Counted from the stretch's first letter, positions 36,487 to 44,866 are shown. The stretch: 64,000 nt of DNA from Flavobacterium nitrogenifigens (GCF_003254565.1 NZ_QJRI01000179.1:62001-126000), one strand, 5' to 3'. Notes: a model not told the origin generated them from the letters alone. A program made the numbers and translations.

Positions 36487-37228
36487 CTCTCAATGCTTTA
36501 CCAGTTAATGAAATAAAAACATCTTCGAGATTTCGAGCATCTTTTGTAGATTCAATTAATGCTGACGGAGTAGCTTGTGCGTAAATCTGTCCTTGATCTA
36601 AAATCGCAATTTGAGAACAGAAATCTTCGGCTTCAGCCAAATGATGAGACGTATAAATGATGGTCGTTCCGTTTTGGTTCAGCACTTTCAAATAATCGAT
36701 AATGGCAGTTTTAGAATGCACATCGACACCAACTGTTGGTTCATCCAAAAACAAAACTTTCGGATTATGGAGAATTCCCGCGATCAGGTTTACACGGCGT
36801 TTCATTCCGCCCGAGAAAGTCTGAACTTGTTTATCGGCAAATTTCAATAAACCCAAAAGATCGAGAGTTTCGATTACTTTATCTTTTAAATCAGATCCTT
36901 TTAAACCGTACATACTTCCAAAATAAAGCAGATTTTCTCTGGCGGTCAAAGTCGGATACAAAGCATATTCTTGAGGAACAACGCCTATGATTTTTTTAAT
37001 TTTTGAAGCATGATGCTGATAGTCTAAACCATCAATCGTAAAATGTCCAGAAGTTGGTTTTACCAATCCGCAGAGCATGGAAATCAAAGTGGTTTTTCCA
37101 GCGCCGTTTGGGCCAAGCAAACCAAAAATTTGGCCTTCATTTATATTTAGCGAAACATTGTTCAAAGAATACATTTCTGCATTTTTGTACTTTTTCGAAA
37201 GGGATTCTATTTGAATGATAGATTGCAA
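36476..37228 (-). CDS. ABC transporter ATP-binding subunit
   Basis: 250 aa with Walker A GLLGPNGAGKTTL, signature FSGGMKRRVNL, Walker B VLFLDEPTVGVD and the H-loop IYTSHHLAEAED, all intact. DrrA/NodI-type subclass, typical of partners for ABC-2 permeases. The stop overlaps the permease start, so the two form a complex. Expressed with the BtrH-like gene 9 bases upstream. Confidence 0.93.
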   Translation of the reverse strand: MQSIIQIESLSKKYKNAEMYSLNNVSLNINEGQIFGLLGPNGAGKTTLISMLCGLVKPTSGHFTIDGLDYQHHASKIKKIIGVVPQEYALYPTLTARENLLYFGSMYGLKGSDLKDKVIETLDLLGLLKFADKQVQTFSGGMKRRVNLIAGILHNPKVLFLDEPTVGVDVHSKTAIIDYLKVLNQNGTTIIYTSHHLAEAEDFCSQIAILDQGQIYAQATPSALIESTKDARNLEDVFISLTGKALRDDI

Positions 37229-37237
37229 AATAGTGTT

Positions 37238-38236
37238 TTAGCTGATCGCTTTTTTTAATTTTTTGAAAAAGATTTCTTCTCTATTGGCAATGTCCAAAAG
37301 TTCATCGGCAATAGTGTTGTAGGCGTCTTCTTTGGCACTTCTGTTTTTGTAAATACGTGAAGCTTCAACAGCAAAATCACGCCATGAATCTCCAATTTGT
37401 GTCATTTCTTTAGAAAGTGTTTTTAATTCTTCATTAGCCAAAATAACTGAAGCTTCCTGTAAAAATGCCGCATAAATAAAACGGAAACCGCCTCCTCCAG
37501 TTCCAATTTCTTCCTGCATGCGAACCATTTGCGCCAAGTAATGATTGGCTTTTCTAACGCCATGTTTTGCAGGCCATTTACGAATCTGGCGAGAAACCAT
37601 TTTAATGCCGCGAACACCAACAATTGGCATTGGCGCGAGCATATCTCGACACGTATTTTTGATTCCTTTTATGATGGCGCTTTTTAAATCGACATCTTTT
37701 GGAATCTGAATTGGATAGTACATTTGTCCGCGAGGCGCAAAAGCTCCTTTAGCAAAACGTACTTTATTCATGTCTTCGTATGTTAAAGTTGTAACGGTTT
37801 CCATTACAGGATCGCTCACTAAATACTCGGTTTCGGTTTTTCCGTAAACGACTAAATTGTGCGCGTTGAAATGAAAACGATATTCGTCTGGAAAATAACT
37901 TAAATTGTATACGCCAACTTGTAATCCGGTTGGGATATTATTTTTTAAATTTTCGTCTAATGCTTTATTGGCATTTGCTATAGAAGAAAATTTTTGTCTT
38001 TTTATTTTTAAATTTAATCGGTTGGCTACTTTATTGAAAATCTGTCCAGGCAAAGTTCTATAGCTGATTGCTGGTGCATGATTTACTTTTATAAAAGGCA
38101 GATATACAAAAAATAATCCTGAGCCAATCCCAAAAACCATCGGTTCGCTAATGTTTAGTCCGCTATTTTTTAGCAGATTTGACGCTACTCCATTCTCGCA
38201 ATGAGCAGATTGATGATGTGTGAAAGTTAATTCCAT
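37238..38236 (-). CDS. BtrH-like N-terminal-domain acyltransferase (DUF4872 C-terminus)
   Basis: 332 aa. The N-terminus HHQSAHCENGVASNLLKNSG puts a probable nucleophile at Cys13 in the papain-like fold of BtrH, which moves an acyl group from an ACP onto an acceptor in butirosin biosynthesis. A later FHFNAHNLVVYG supplies a candidate His and DPVMETV the acidic position. The C-terminal half (about 190-332) resembles DUF4872. With ACPs in the cluster, acyl-ACP-dependent ester or amide formation is possible. It begins immediately after the 134-aa gene's stop (no gap) and precedes the ABC genes. Confidence 0.78.
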   Translation of the reverse strand: MELTFTHHQSAHCENGVASNLLKNSGLNISEPMVFGIGSGLFFVYLPFIKVNHAPAISYRTLPGQIFNKVANRLNLKIKRQKFSSIANANKALDENLKNNIPTGLQVGVYNLSYFPDEYRFHFNAHNLVVYGKTETEYLVSDPVMETVTTLTYEDMNKVRFAKGAFAPRGQMYYPIQIPKDVDLKSAIIKGIKNTCRDMLAPMPIVGVRGIKMVSRQIRKWPAKHGVRKANHYLAQMVRMQEEIGTGGGGFRFIYAAFLQEASVILANEELKTLSKEMTQIGDSWRDFAVEASRIYKNRSAKEDAYNTIADELLDIANREEIFFKKLKKAIS

Positions 38237-38641
38237 TTATTTGGTAATGCTGTTTTTTAATTCTTCGATTGATACTCCAAAAGTATCAGCATATTTTTTC
38301 AGGATTTTATCGTTTAGTTTGGCGAAAACACTTGGCTTAAAATGTCTTTTTACACGCCATTTCCAAAACCCTACGTAGCTGCATAAGATGTTAAGATCCA
38401 TTTTATTGGCCTCCATAAAATACACAATCGGACTTGCTTCGCCATTTAAGACCTGCTGTTTGGCATCGGCAATTCGTTCGTTTATTTCATCAATAGAATT
38501 TGAAAGGGCAATTGTTTTAGGTTCCCAGCCTGTACTTAATGTTGTGGTATAATTGCCGTTTTCATCTGTTGCGTACAAAAGCTCTTTTACGTTGTTTTTT
38601 GTTAAGTTGCTTTGATCCTGAGGGACTTTATCTTTTTCCAT
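38237..38641 (-). CDS. Uncharacterised cytosolic protein coupled to the BtrH-like gene
   Basis: 134 aa, soluble and charged, helical in the second half (SIDEINERIADAKQQVLNGE, NDKILKKYADTFGVSIEELK). A middle segment, PIVYFMEANKMDLNILCSYV, is followed by Trp-rich FWKWRVKRHFKP. No family recognised. Its stop codon directly abuts the BtrH-like start, so the products are likely made together and may form a complex. Confidence 0.68.
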   Translation of the reverse strand: MEKDKVPQDQSNLTKNNVKELLYATDENGNYTTTLSTGWEPKTIALSNSIDEINERIADAKQQVLNGEASPIVYFMEANKMDLNILCSYVGFWKWRVKRHFKPSVFAKLNDKILKKYADTFGVSIEELKNSITK

Positions 38642-38650
38642 TTTGCTAAA

Positions 38651-38971
38651 TTAATTTATTAGAAACATACAGATTGAAACTATACATAAACTAATTATTA
38701 AAAATCCAAGATTTGCGAAAGCTAAAATTCGGTTTTTCTTCACGAATAAATAAATCATTTCTATTAATAATCCTAGATAAAACATTTGTGTTATTAGAAA
38801 TGCCATAACGAATAATCCCAATCCTCCGTCAACATGCCTATGTTCAGTTTCGTCGCAATATTTATGTGGGTCGTAAGTAAAAGACCAAAATGCGAAAACC
38901 AAAGCAAGTAAAAGAATCAGAATTCCGATTCGAATTACTAGATGTAAAATAATTTTCTTTGTATTATTCAA
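38651..38971 (-). CDS. Small membrane protein
   Basis: 106 aa with three predicted membrane helices (about 7-28 ILHLVIRIGILILLLALVFA; 49-73; 80-104) joined by short loops, one with a His-rich DETEHRHVDGG. No family recognised. It overlaps the ApeP-like dehydratase gene by 8 bases and is followed after 9 bases by the 134-aa gene, so it is co-transcribed with the cluster. Confidence 0.7.
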   Translation of the reverse strand: MNNTKKIILHLVIRIGILILLLALVFAFWSFTYDPHKYCDETEHRHVDGGLGLFVMAFLITQMFYLGLLIEMIYLFVKKNRILAFANLGFLIISLCIVSICMFLIN

Positions 38972-39428
38972 CCGAAACTGTTTTCTGAATAAACAAATTA
39001 ATTTCGCATTCTAAGAGTATCTGCTCTCCAAGTAAGCTTTTACAGCTCATCGTACATAAAGTATAATCGTCTCCAGTGAATTTAGAAACCAAATCGGCTT
39101 TGGTTATAATGCTATCACCGACTTTGGGTAGTGCATGAATTTTTACATTTTTCAAAGCACTGATAAATCCGATTACATTAACGTTTTCATTTTCCAGTCC
39201 GTTGTCATCAAAAAAGTATTTTTTTCCAACAATTGCTGAACAAGTTTGAGCAGTGTTTTCGATTAAACCTGCTTCAATAAAAATATTGTTTTGAACGAAA
39301 ATATTGTCTTCTTCAACAAGAAAAACAGTTTCTACTGAACTTGAATCAATATTCAAAATCAAATCCACCATAAGCATTGGTGCTCGGTGCGGTAAGTAAT
39401 TTTGTATGTCAACAGCAGTAGCTTTCAT
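38964..39428 (-). CDS. ApeP-like hot-dog dehydratase (second of a tandem pair)
   Basis: 154 aa. LPHRAPMLMVDLILNI is the hot-dog entry motif and FIEAGLIENTAQTCSAIVG the central helix with the Glu. The canonical GHFPG His motif is absent (IFVQNNIFIEAG stands there), as in ApeP-type proteins of aryl-polyene clusters. Expected to dehydrate 3-hydroxyacyl-ACP or bind the polyene chain. Its neighbour 9 bases away is a homologue, so they may form a heterodimer. Confidence 0.8.
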   Translation of the reverse strand: MKATAVDIQNYLPHRAPMLMVDLILNIDSSSVETVFLVEEDNIFVQNNIFIEAGLIENTAQTCSAIVGKKYFFDDNGLENENVNVIGFISALKNVKIHALPKVGDSIITKADLVSKFTGDDYTLCTMSCKSLLGEQILLECEINLFIQKTVSVE

Positions 39429-39436
39429 TATTGCTT

Positions 39437-39868
39437 TTATTTTGCCAAAACCGTTTTCATTTGTCCTCTGGCAATTTCTTCATTGTTTAAAGTCGTCACA
39501 ATATCTACTAAAGTAATTCCAGCAAATTCCTGCAGAATAGTAACTTCAGACTGAATGTTGTCGTTTACGTTCGGAAGCTTTTTAATCTCAATTTCTTTAA
39601 TAGAACCAATGTAGCCAGTTGGTGCAATTTCGTTTCTTAAAAAATATTGATATCCTGTATGTAATGCCACAGATTGTGCCATATGTTCTATTAATCCCGC
39701 TTCCAGAAAAGTATTTTCAGCAACAAAAATATTATTACTTTGAATTTCTAAACTAGCAACCAAAGAAGTTTCAGAATAAGAATGCATAGCATCTACCATC
39801 ACAAAAGGAAACTTTTGCGGTAATAAATTTTCTACCATTTCTTTTTCTAGAAGTGCCATTGTTTCCAT
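39437..39868 (-). CDS. ApeP-like hot-dog dehydratase (first of a tandem pair)
   Basis: 143 aa from ATG at 39868, which overlaps the darB stop codon as TAATG; a TTG two codons upstream is less likely. LLPQKFPFVMVDAMHSY is the entry motif; FLEAGLIEHMAQSVALHTGY is the central helix. It again lacks GHFPG. Pairs with the downstream homologue. Translational coupling to darB places it in the same complex or step series. Confidence 0.8.
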   Translation of the reverse strand: METMALLEKEMVENLLPQKFPFVMVDAMHSYSETSLVASLEIQSNNIFVAENTFLEAGLIEHMAQSVALHTGYQYFLRNEIAPTGYIGSIKEIEIKKLPNVNDNIQSEVTILQEFAGITLVDIVTTLNNEEIARGQMKTVLAK

Positions 39869-41001
39869 TAGCAAACTGTTAAATACGCATATGCGAAAGA
39901 AAACCTTCCGCTTTCTGGAACAGATAATAAAATTTTATCTCCTTTTTTCAAATTCCCTGAATTCAATAATTCTTCAAGAGCTAGGTAAATAGAAGCAGAG
40001 CCAACATTTCCAACTCGAGAAAGATTCATGAACCATTTGTCATCGCTCATTCCGATACCTTTTTCATTTAATCCTTTTTTCAGTCCTTCAACAAAAAAGT
40101 TAGAAGAAACGTGAGGAATGAAATACGTAATATCTTCCGATTTAATATTGTTTTTATCCATGGCGTCTTTCATGCTCTGAGCACCTTTTGACAGGATAAA
40201 TTCATCTAATAATTTAACGTCTTGTTTTATTGAGAAAACAGATTCGTTTAGCCATTGTTCTGGTGAATAATCGCTCCAGCCTTTAATTTCTCCGTTTTCC
40301 AATTTATCACCTCCAGCATACATGCAGGTTTCTAATTCGTATGCATACGAAAAAGCTTCCATCCATTCGATTTTTAGCGAAATCGGTCCTCTTGGTTTGT
40401 TTTCCAAAAGAAAAGCTCCAGCACCATCAGATAACATCCAACGTAAGAAATCTTTTTTGAAAGCAATAATTGGTTGTTCTTCAAGGCTTTTTAAATTATC
40501 GGCCTCGTGATTGTATTTTTGAGCATTCAGCCAAGTAGAAACTTTTTCTGATCCTGTGCAGATTGCATTTTTTGAATTTCCAGATTTTATAGAAAGAAAA
40601 CCAAATTTAAGTGAGTTCATTCCGGCACAGCAAACTCCTGTTGAAGAGTTTAATTCTACCGATTTATTTTTTAAAAGACCGTGAACCATCGCAGCATGCG
40701 AAGGTAGAAATATGTCTGGAGTCGAAGTTCCGCATGAAAGCACTTCTACATCTTGAGGCGTAAAATTTTCGTCGAATAATGGTAAAATGGCATTTTTGGT
40801 TAATTCGGCATTACTGTGAGTGCTTTTTCCTTCTTTATCAACTGCGTAATATCGGCTTGTAATTTTATTGTTGCGCAAAATAATGCGTCTTGCTTTAGAA
40901 GCAGTATCATTGATAAGGCCTAAATAGGCTTCCATTTCGTCATTTGAAACGGCTTCGTTTGGCAAATATTTTGCAGCTTTTGTAATATATACTTCAAACA
41001 T
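39868..41001 (-). CDS. darB: DarB-like ketosynthase III, dialkylresorcinol synthase
   Basis: 377 aa of the FabH/thiolase type. The active Cys is Cys125 in STGVCCAGMNSLKFG; the His is in FIPHVSSNFFVEG and the Asn in NLSRVGNVGSASIY, giving a complete Cys-His-Asn triad. In dialkylresorcinol biosynthesis DarB condenses two acyl precursors and cyclises them to a cyclohexanedione, which DarA aromatises (established for the family). It lies 17 bases after darA, the usual pair. Provides the resorcinol half of flexirubin. Confidence 0.88.
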   Translation of the reverse strand: MFEVYITKAAKYLPNEAVSNDEMEAYLGLINDTASKARRIILRNNKITSRYYAVDKEGKSTHSNAELTKNAILPLFDENFTPQDVEVLSCGTSTPDIFLPSHAAMVHGLLKNKSVELNSSTGVCCAGMNSLKFGFLSIKSGNSKNAICTGSEKVSTWLNAQKYNHEADNLKSLEEQPIIAFKKDFLRWMLSDGAGAFLLENKPRGPISLKIEWMEAFSYAYELETCMYAGGDKLENGEIKGWSDYSPEQWLNESVFSIKQDVKLLDEFILSKGAQSMKDAMDKNNIKSEDITYFIPHVSSNFFVEGLKKGLNEKGIGMSDDKWFMNLSRVGNVGSASIYLALEELLNSGNLKKGDKILLSVPESGRFSFAYAYLTVC

Positions 41002-41018
41002 AATTTAAATTTCGTCTT

Positions 41019-41921
41019 CTAAACTCCCTGATAATATTGAGTTTCCTTTTTTATAGATTTTAACTTAAGCGGATAGGTAATAAGGTGCAATATATACACT
41101 ATTGGTGAGATTAACCATATCGCAAGGAATAAATAAACATTAAATACTTTAAGCAGCTGTTTTCGTTTTTTTTGATTTTTATAAATGATATTTGACCATT
41201 TGTTGAAAATTTTGTTGGCCGTTTTGTCAACAGTCACCAAATACGAACTTATTTTTACAGCGCCGGCATCGACCAATTTTGGTTGTAATTGTGCTAAATT
41301 ATTTTGCTGTAAAGAATCCAGCATGATTTCTCCAAACTGACTCGATTCTTCTATATCTTTTTCTGAAACTCCCGGAAGCGGAAAAATACCTAAATATTTT
41401 TTCTTAACCCCAGAAAACATCCATTCTACAATTGTAATTACACTGATTAAATTTCCAACGCGGTCTACCAAAGCTACATTTCCAACCAAATTGGCATTGG
41501 TTTTTCTCAGCAGAACTTTGATTTTTTCCTGAGCCATAATCCACATATTTCTTGAGCCGCTTATGGTGATAACAGGTGTGTTGTTCAAAATTTTCTTGGC
41601 ATCTTCGCTTTTCAAGAACGAGTTAATCGGAATAGAAGGCGATAAATACCAAACCTGATAATGAAATAAAACTAGATCAAATTTTGTGTTTAAAATTTCT
41701 TCGGGAACAGGATTTAATGCGGTCGGAATCTGTAAAAATGATTCTGGAAACGCATCAAAAAATGATTCTTTGTTCCAAGGAAACGGAAACGGTTTTTCTA
41801 ATTGTATTTCGTGAAATGTGAGATTTATTTCGTCTGAATTTAGAAATGGTTTTGCAATATTTTTTGCAATAGATTCCAGCTGTCCAGATTGCGTGTAATA
41901 AATTACGAGAACATTTTTCAT
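41019..41921 (-). CDS. darA: DarA-like flavodoxin-fold aromatase of dialkylresorcinol synthesis
   Basis: 300 aa. The N-terminus VLVIYYTQSGQLESIAKNIA is a flavodoxin-like FMN phosphate loop, with VLFHYQVWYLSPSIPI and VITISGSRNMWIMAQEKI completing the fold. A C-terminal hydrophobic stretch (VYLFLAIWLISPIVYILHLI) may anchor it to the membrane. DarA oxidises the DarB product to the aromatic ring. It is the first gene of the long minus-strand run 41921 to 15940 and has a candidate -7 box 27 bases upstream. Confidence 0.86.
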   Translation of the reverse strand: MKNVLVIYYTQSGQLESIAKNIAKPFLNSDEINLTFHEIQLEKPFPFPWNKESFFDAFPESFLQIPTALNPVPEEILNTKFDLVLFHYQVWYLSPSIPINSFLKSEDAKKILNNTPVITISGSRNMWIMAQEKIKVLLRKTNANLVGNVALVDRVGNLISVITIVEWMFSGVKKKYLGIFPLPGVSEKDIEESSQFGEIMLDSLQQNNLAQLQPKLVDAGAVKISSYLVTVDKTANKIFNKWSNIIYKNQKKRKQLLKVFNVYLFLAIWLISPIVYILHLITYPLKLKSIKKETQYYQGV

Positions 41922-41947
41922 TTAGGTTTTTTGGCTTTGGTGGTCAG

Positions 41948-41955
41948 CAAAAATA
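41948..41955 (-). promoter_or_regulatory. Candidate -7 element for the darA-led operon
   Basis: On the minus strand TATTTTTG, matching TAnnTTTG, 27 bases before the darA ATG. No clear TTG at the usual 17-23 base distance; motif match only. The 435-base stretch 41922-42356 otherwise consists mainly of GCCACGAATT-family repeats. Confidence 0.4.
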
Positions 41956-42006
41956 AGTAAATTTATTTAAACGAATTTTCTTATTTTGACCAAGGTTTTT
42001 TTATTA

Positions 42007-42051
42007 GCCACGACCCGAGCAATAGCGAACTGGCGAAGCAATTCACGAATT
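42007..42051. repeat. GCCACGAATT-family arm split by a 27-base insert
   Basis: GCCACGA (42007-42013) and ATTCACGAATT (42041-42051) together make the standard arm. The 27 bases between (42014-42040, beginning CCCGAGCAATAGCG) are not part of other copies. Confidence 0.65.
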
Positions 42052-42168
42052 GTTTAAATACTGCTGATATTAATGATTTTATTTAAATTAACCACAATTC
42101 GTTATACGAATTATTATTCGTGTAAAGGATATGATTTTTGGAAAACTAACTATTGTAATTTTTTATTA

Positions 42169-42349
42169 GCCACGAATTCACGAATTATTTAAAATACTGT
42201 ATTGAAGATGATTCTGCTGAAATTATAACGGTACTTAATTTCACGAATTATGGCTTAAGTAAAGGATACTATTTTAAGAAAAAATTAGTGAAATTAGCGA
42301 CAAAAGTATTCGAGCTAAAATAATTAGAGAAAATTCGTGAATTCGTGGC
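42169..42349. repeat. 181-bp element with perfect 18-bp GCCACGAATTCACGAATT terminal inverted repeats
   Basis: Left arm 42169-42186 and right arm 42332-42349 are exact complements. The 145 bases between are AT-rich with no open frame. Layout matches a MITE-like, non-autonomous element. It lies just downstream of the LPLAT gene, 7 bases past its stop, and could also act as a terminator hairpin. Confidence 0.85.
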
Positions 42350-42356
42350 AAAAAAA

Positions 42357-43238
42357 CTAAGATTTTATATCGTTCCAAAAATCAAAATAATTGAACCATT
42401 GTAAAGGGTATTGATGAAGAATGCTTTCTACGCTTTTTACATATTCTTTCAAAAGTGCTTTTTCGTCTCGGTGTTTTACTTCGGCTTCTCTTGCGTATAA
42501 ATGGTAATGCAAGTTTGGCTCTTTCATTACATAAACAAAAACTACAGGAACTTTTAATCGTGAAGCAATTAAAAATGGACCAGCAGGGAAATTGGCTTCT
42601 TTGCCCAAAAGTGTTTCAGAAAGCGATTTGGTTCCTTCAAAATAACGATCACCTGTAAAGCAGATTAATTCGTTATTGGCCAAAGCAGCATTGATCTCAA
42701 AAATATGAGAGAGATCTTCTTTGATGATGATAAATTTTACGGTTGGTTTTTGAGAAACACTTTCTAGATAATTCTTAATGGCAGAATGTTCTAAATCTGT
42801 CGTAACAAGATTGATTTGGAAATTAAGATCAATATCTCCTAAAAAATGTTCTGCAATTTCAAAATTACCAACGTGCGCACTAATAAGGACACCACCTTTT
42901 TTCTCGGCAAGTAATTTTTTAAGCGTTTCTATTCCGTCAAATTCATAAGTAAATTTGTTTCGCATTCCTGCCGAAATAGAAACTTTATCAATAATGGTCT
43001 GTCCAAAAGTATAATAGCTTTTGAAAACCATTTTTTTGGATTTGAAATAGGAGTATTGAAGTCTTTCTTTAAAATAATAGAAAATGGCTCTGTTGCTTTT
43101 TCTTAGAAATAAAAAATAATAAGACGCAACAAAATAAAGTAAGGCATAAGCAGCTTTGACACCCGCTTTTTGAATTAAAAAAACGAATATTTTATAACCT
43201 AATACAGTTCCTTTGGATTTACCATCCCATTGACTCAT
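42357..43238 (-). CDS. LpxL/HtrB-type lysophospholipid acyltransferase of the pigment cluster
   Basis: 293 aa with an N-terminal membrane-associated helix and the acyltransferase motif ISAHVGNFEIAEHFL (HxxNFE-type, His-Glu pair), then NNELICFTGDRYF and FPAGPFLIASRLKVPVVFVY. Uses acyl-ACP in lipid A-type acylations; aryl-polyene clusters carry similar enzymes thought to attach the polyene to a lipid. Here it is one candidate for joining polyene acid to dialkylresorcinol or lipid. Starts immediately after the ACP gene's stop. Confidence 0.85.
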   Translation of the reverse strand: MSQWDGKSKGTVLGYKIFVFLIQKAGVKAAYALLYFVASYYFLFLRKSNRAIFYYFKERLQYSYFKSKKMVFKSYYTFGQTIIDKVSISAGMRNKFTYEFDGIETLKKLLAEKKGGVLISAHVGNFEIAEHFLGDIDLNFQINLVTTDLEHSAIKNYLESVSQKPTVKFIIIKEDLSHIFEINAALANNELICFTGDRYFEGTKSLSETLLGKEANFPAGPFLIASRLKVPVVFVYVMKEPNLHYHLYAREAEVKHRDEKALLKEYVKSVESILHQYPLQWFNYFDFWNDIKS

Positions 43239-43493
43239 TTAAGCTGATTTGGCTTTGATTTTAGTTTCGATTAAGTCATAAAAACTTTGAAAATCAGAAA
43301 TTCCAACAAAATCTGCCTCAACTAGTTTTACACCAAAGTTTGCCTCTATTGAAACGACTAAGTCAACATAATCCAGACTGTCTAACCCAAGTGTATCTTT
43401 TAAATTAGCATTTGGTTCAATGTCGTCATTATCAACTTCAAATTCATCAACTAAAAAACCATTAATTTTTGCTATAATCTCTTCTTTATTCAT
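43239..43493 (-). CDS. Acyl carrier protein
   Basis: 84 aa, acidic, phosphopantetheine attachment at Ser39 in DTLGLDSLDYVDLVV. Overlaps the ketosynthase gene by 8 bases at its start and abuts the acyltransferase gene at its end, so the three proteins are produced together; it probably carries the chain for both neighbours. Distinct from the ACP at 31987-32244 in the recognition helix (DSLDYV versus DSIDAL). Confidence 0.95.
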   Translation of the reverse strand: MNKEEIIAKINGFLVDEFEVDNDDIEPNANLKDTLGLDSLDYVDLVVSIEANFGVKLVEADFVGISDFQSFYDLIETKIKAKSA

Positions 43494-44721
43494 TGTTCAA
43501 TTTAAACTTTTTAACCACCAACGCAGAGTTGGTTCCTCCGAAACCGAAAGAATTGGACAAAAATATGTCAAATTTTTTGTTTAACGTAGTTTTAACTAAA
43601 TTTAATTTTGACGCATCTTCATCTGGGTTTTCCAAATTGATGTTTGGCGCGATAAAATCGTGCTGCATCATTAAGATCGAATAAATGATTTCACTGGCTC
43701 CTGCCATCCAGCATTCGTGGCCAGTCATTGATTTTGTAGAACTTACTGGAGGATTTTTTTCTCCAAAAACTTCAAAAATGGCTTTGGCTTCATTAGCGTC
43801 TCCAACTGGTGTTGAGGTCGCGTGAGCATTTATATATTCAATATCTGAAGCTTCTAATTTTGCATCGTCAAGTGCACGTTTCATTGCAGTTGCTGGCCCT
43901 TCAACGTTTGGAGTTGAGATATGCCCACCATTTGATGAAAATCCGTAACCGCCAATTTCTGCAATTATATTGGCACCGCGAGCAATGGCAGATTCGTAAC
44001 TTTCTAAAATTAAAGTTGCACCACCGCCACTCGGAATTAATCCGTCGCGACCAATATCAAAAGGTCTTGAAGCTTTTGTCGGATCTCCTTCTCGGTTAGA
44101 AAAAACTCCTAATCCATCAAAACTGCTCATCGCATATTTGTTGATTTCCTGCGCTCCGCCAGTTATAACAATGTCTTGAAAACCACTTTTAATTAAAAAA
44201 TAAGCCAAACCAATTGAGTGAGAACCGCTGGCGCAAGCCGCACTAACGGTAAGATTGATGCCACGCAGTTTAAAAATCGTAGAAAGATTCATCGTTACTG
44301 TAGAATTCATCGACTTAAAAATAGCCCCAGAACCAATAAGGGCGGTGTCTTTTTTCTCGCGTACAATATCTGTTGCGTCAATGATGGCTTTAGAAACGCT
44401 GTCGTTTCCGTACATAATGCCAACTTCGTGTTCGTCAAAAAAGGCATCATCAATGTTGGCATTTTTTAATGCTTCTATAGTAGCCATATAAGCATACTCG
44501 GTTTCTTCACCGATGCTCATGCGTTGTCTTCTAGTCAATAAATTTTTAAGATCGGCTTTCGGAACCATTCCTGTCAAGGCCGACTGGAAACCAAATTCTT
44601 TACGTTCAGAATCAAACTGAATACCAGATTTTCCTTCGTATAACGAATTTTTTACTTCGTCTAAAGAAGTTCCGATACAAGAATAAATTCCCATTCCAGT
44701 AATTACAACTCGTCTATTCAT
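43486..44721 (-). CDS. FabF-type beta-ketoacyl-ACP synthase
   Basis: 411 aa, the most standard KAS of the cluster: Cys163 in VSAACASGSHSIG, His in INAHATSTPVGD, His in STKSMTGHECWMAG, and SFGFGGTNSAL at the end. It catalyses malonyl-ACP condensation, probably for polyene chain extension. It leads a three-gene unit (KAS, ACP, acyltransferase) with overlapping genes. A TAnnTTTG-like box (44729-44736) lies 7 bases upstream of the ATG. Confidence 0.94.
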   Translation of the reverse strand: MNRRVVITGMGIYSCIGTSLDEVKNSLYEGKSGIQFDSERKEFGFQSALTGMVPKADLKNLLTRRQRMSIGEETEYAYMATIEALKNANIDDAFFDEHEVGIMYGNDSVSKAIIDATDIVREKKDTALIGSGAIFKSMNSTVTMNLSTIFKLRGINLTVSAACASGSHSIGLAYFLIKSGFQDIVITGGAQEINKYAMSSFDGLGVFSNREGDPTKASRPFDIGRDGLIPSGGGATLILESYESAIARGANIIAEIGGYGFSSNGGHISTPNVEGPATAMKRALDDAKLEASDIEYINAHATSTPVGDANEAKAIFEVFGEKNPPVSSTKSMTGHECWMAGASEIIYSILMMQHDFIAPNINLENPDEDASKLNLVKTTLNKKFDIFLSNSFGFGGTNSALVVKKFKLNNE

Positions 44722-44728
44722 CGTCTTT

Positions 44729-44736
44729 CAAAAGTA
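44729..44736 (-). promoter_or_regulatory. Candidate -7 element for the KAS-ACP-acyltransferase unit
   Basis: Minus strand TACTTTTG fits TAnnTTTG and ends 7 bases before the ATG at 44721, implying a leader of almost no length. No TTG at standard spacing was seen. Motif match only. Confidence 0.4.
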
Positions 44737-44795
44737 ATTTTTTATCCTTAAAGTGTAATTTTTAAAACAAAGGCACAAAGTTTTTATTTTTTAAT

Positions 44796-44866
44796 CTCGC
44801 AAAGTCGCAGAGTCGCAAAGTTTCTTTTTTAAAGTCTTTTTTAATAAAACTTTGCGACTTTGCGAG
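44796..44866. repeat. CGCAAAGTCGC-family inverted repeat
   Basis: The left arm (44796-44823) is CTCGCAAAGTCGC plus an extra 8-base AGAGTCGC-like unit, then AAAGTTT. The right arm (44847-44866) is the complement of CTCGCAAAGTCGCAAAGTTT. The left arm thus carries a one-unit duplication relative to the right. Same family as 31851-31958. Confidence 0.8.

Noticed and set aside
41922..42356. CRISPR-like array because of repeated GCCACGAATT units
   Set aside because: Units are paired inverted arms with variable spacing, not regularly spaced direct repeats with unique spacers, and no cas genes are present.
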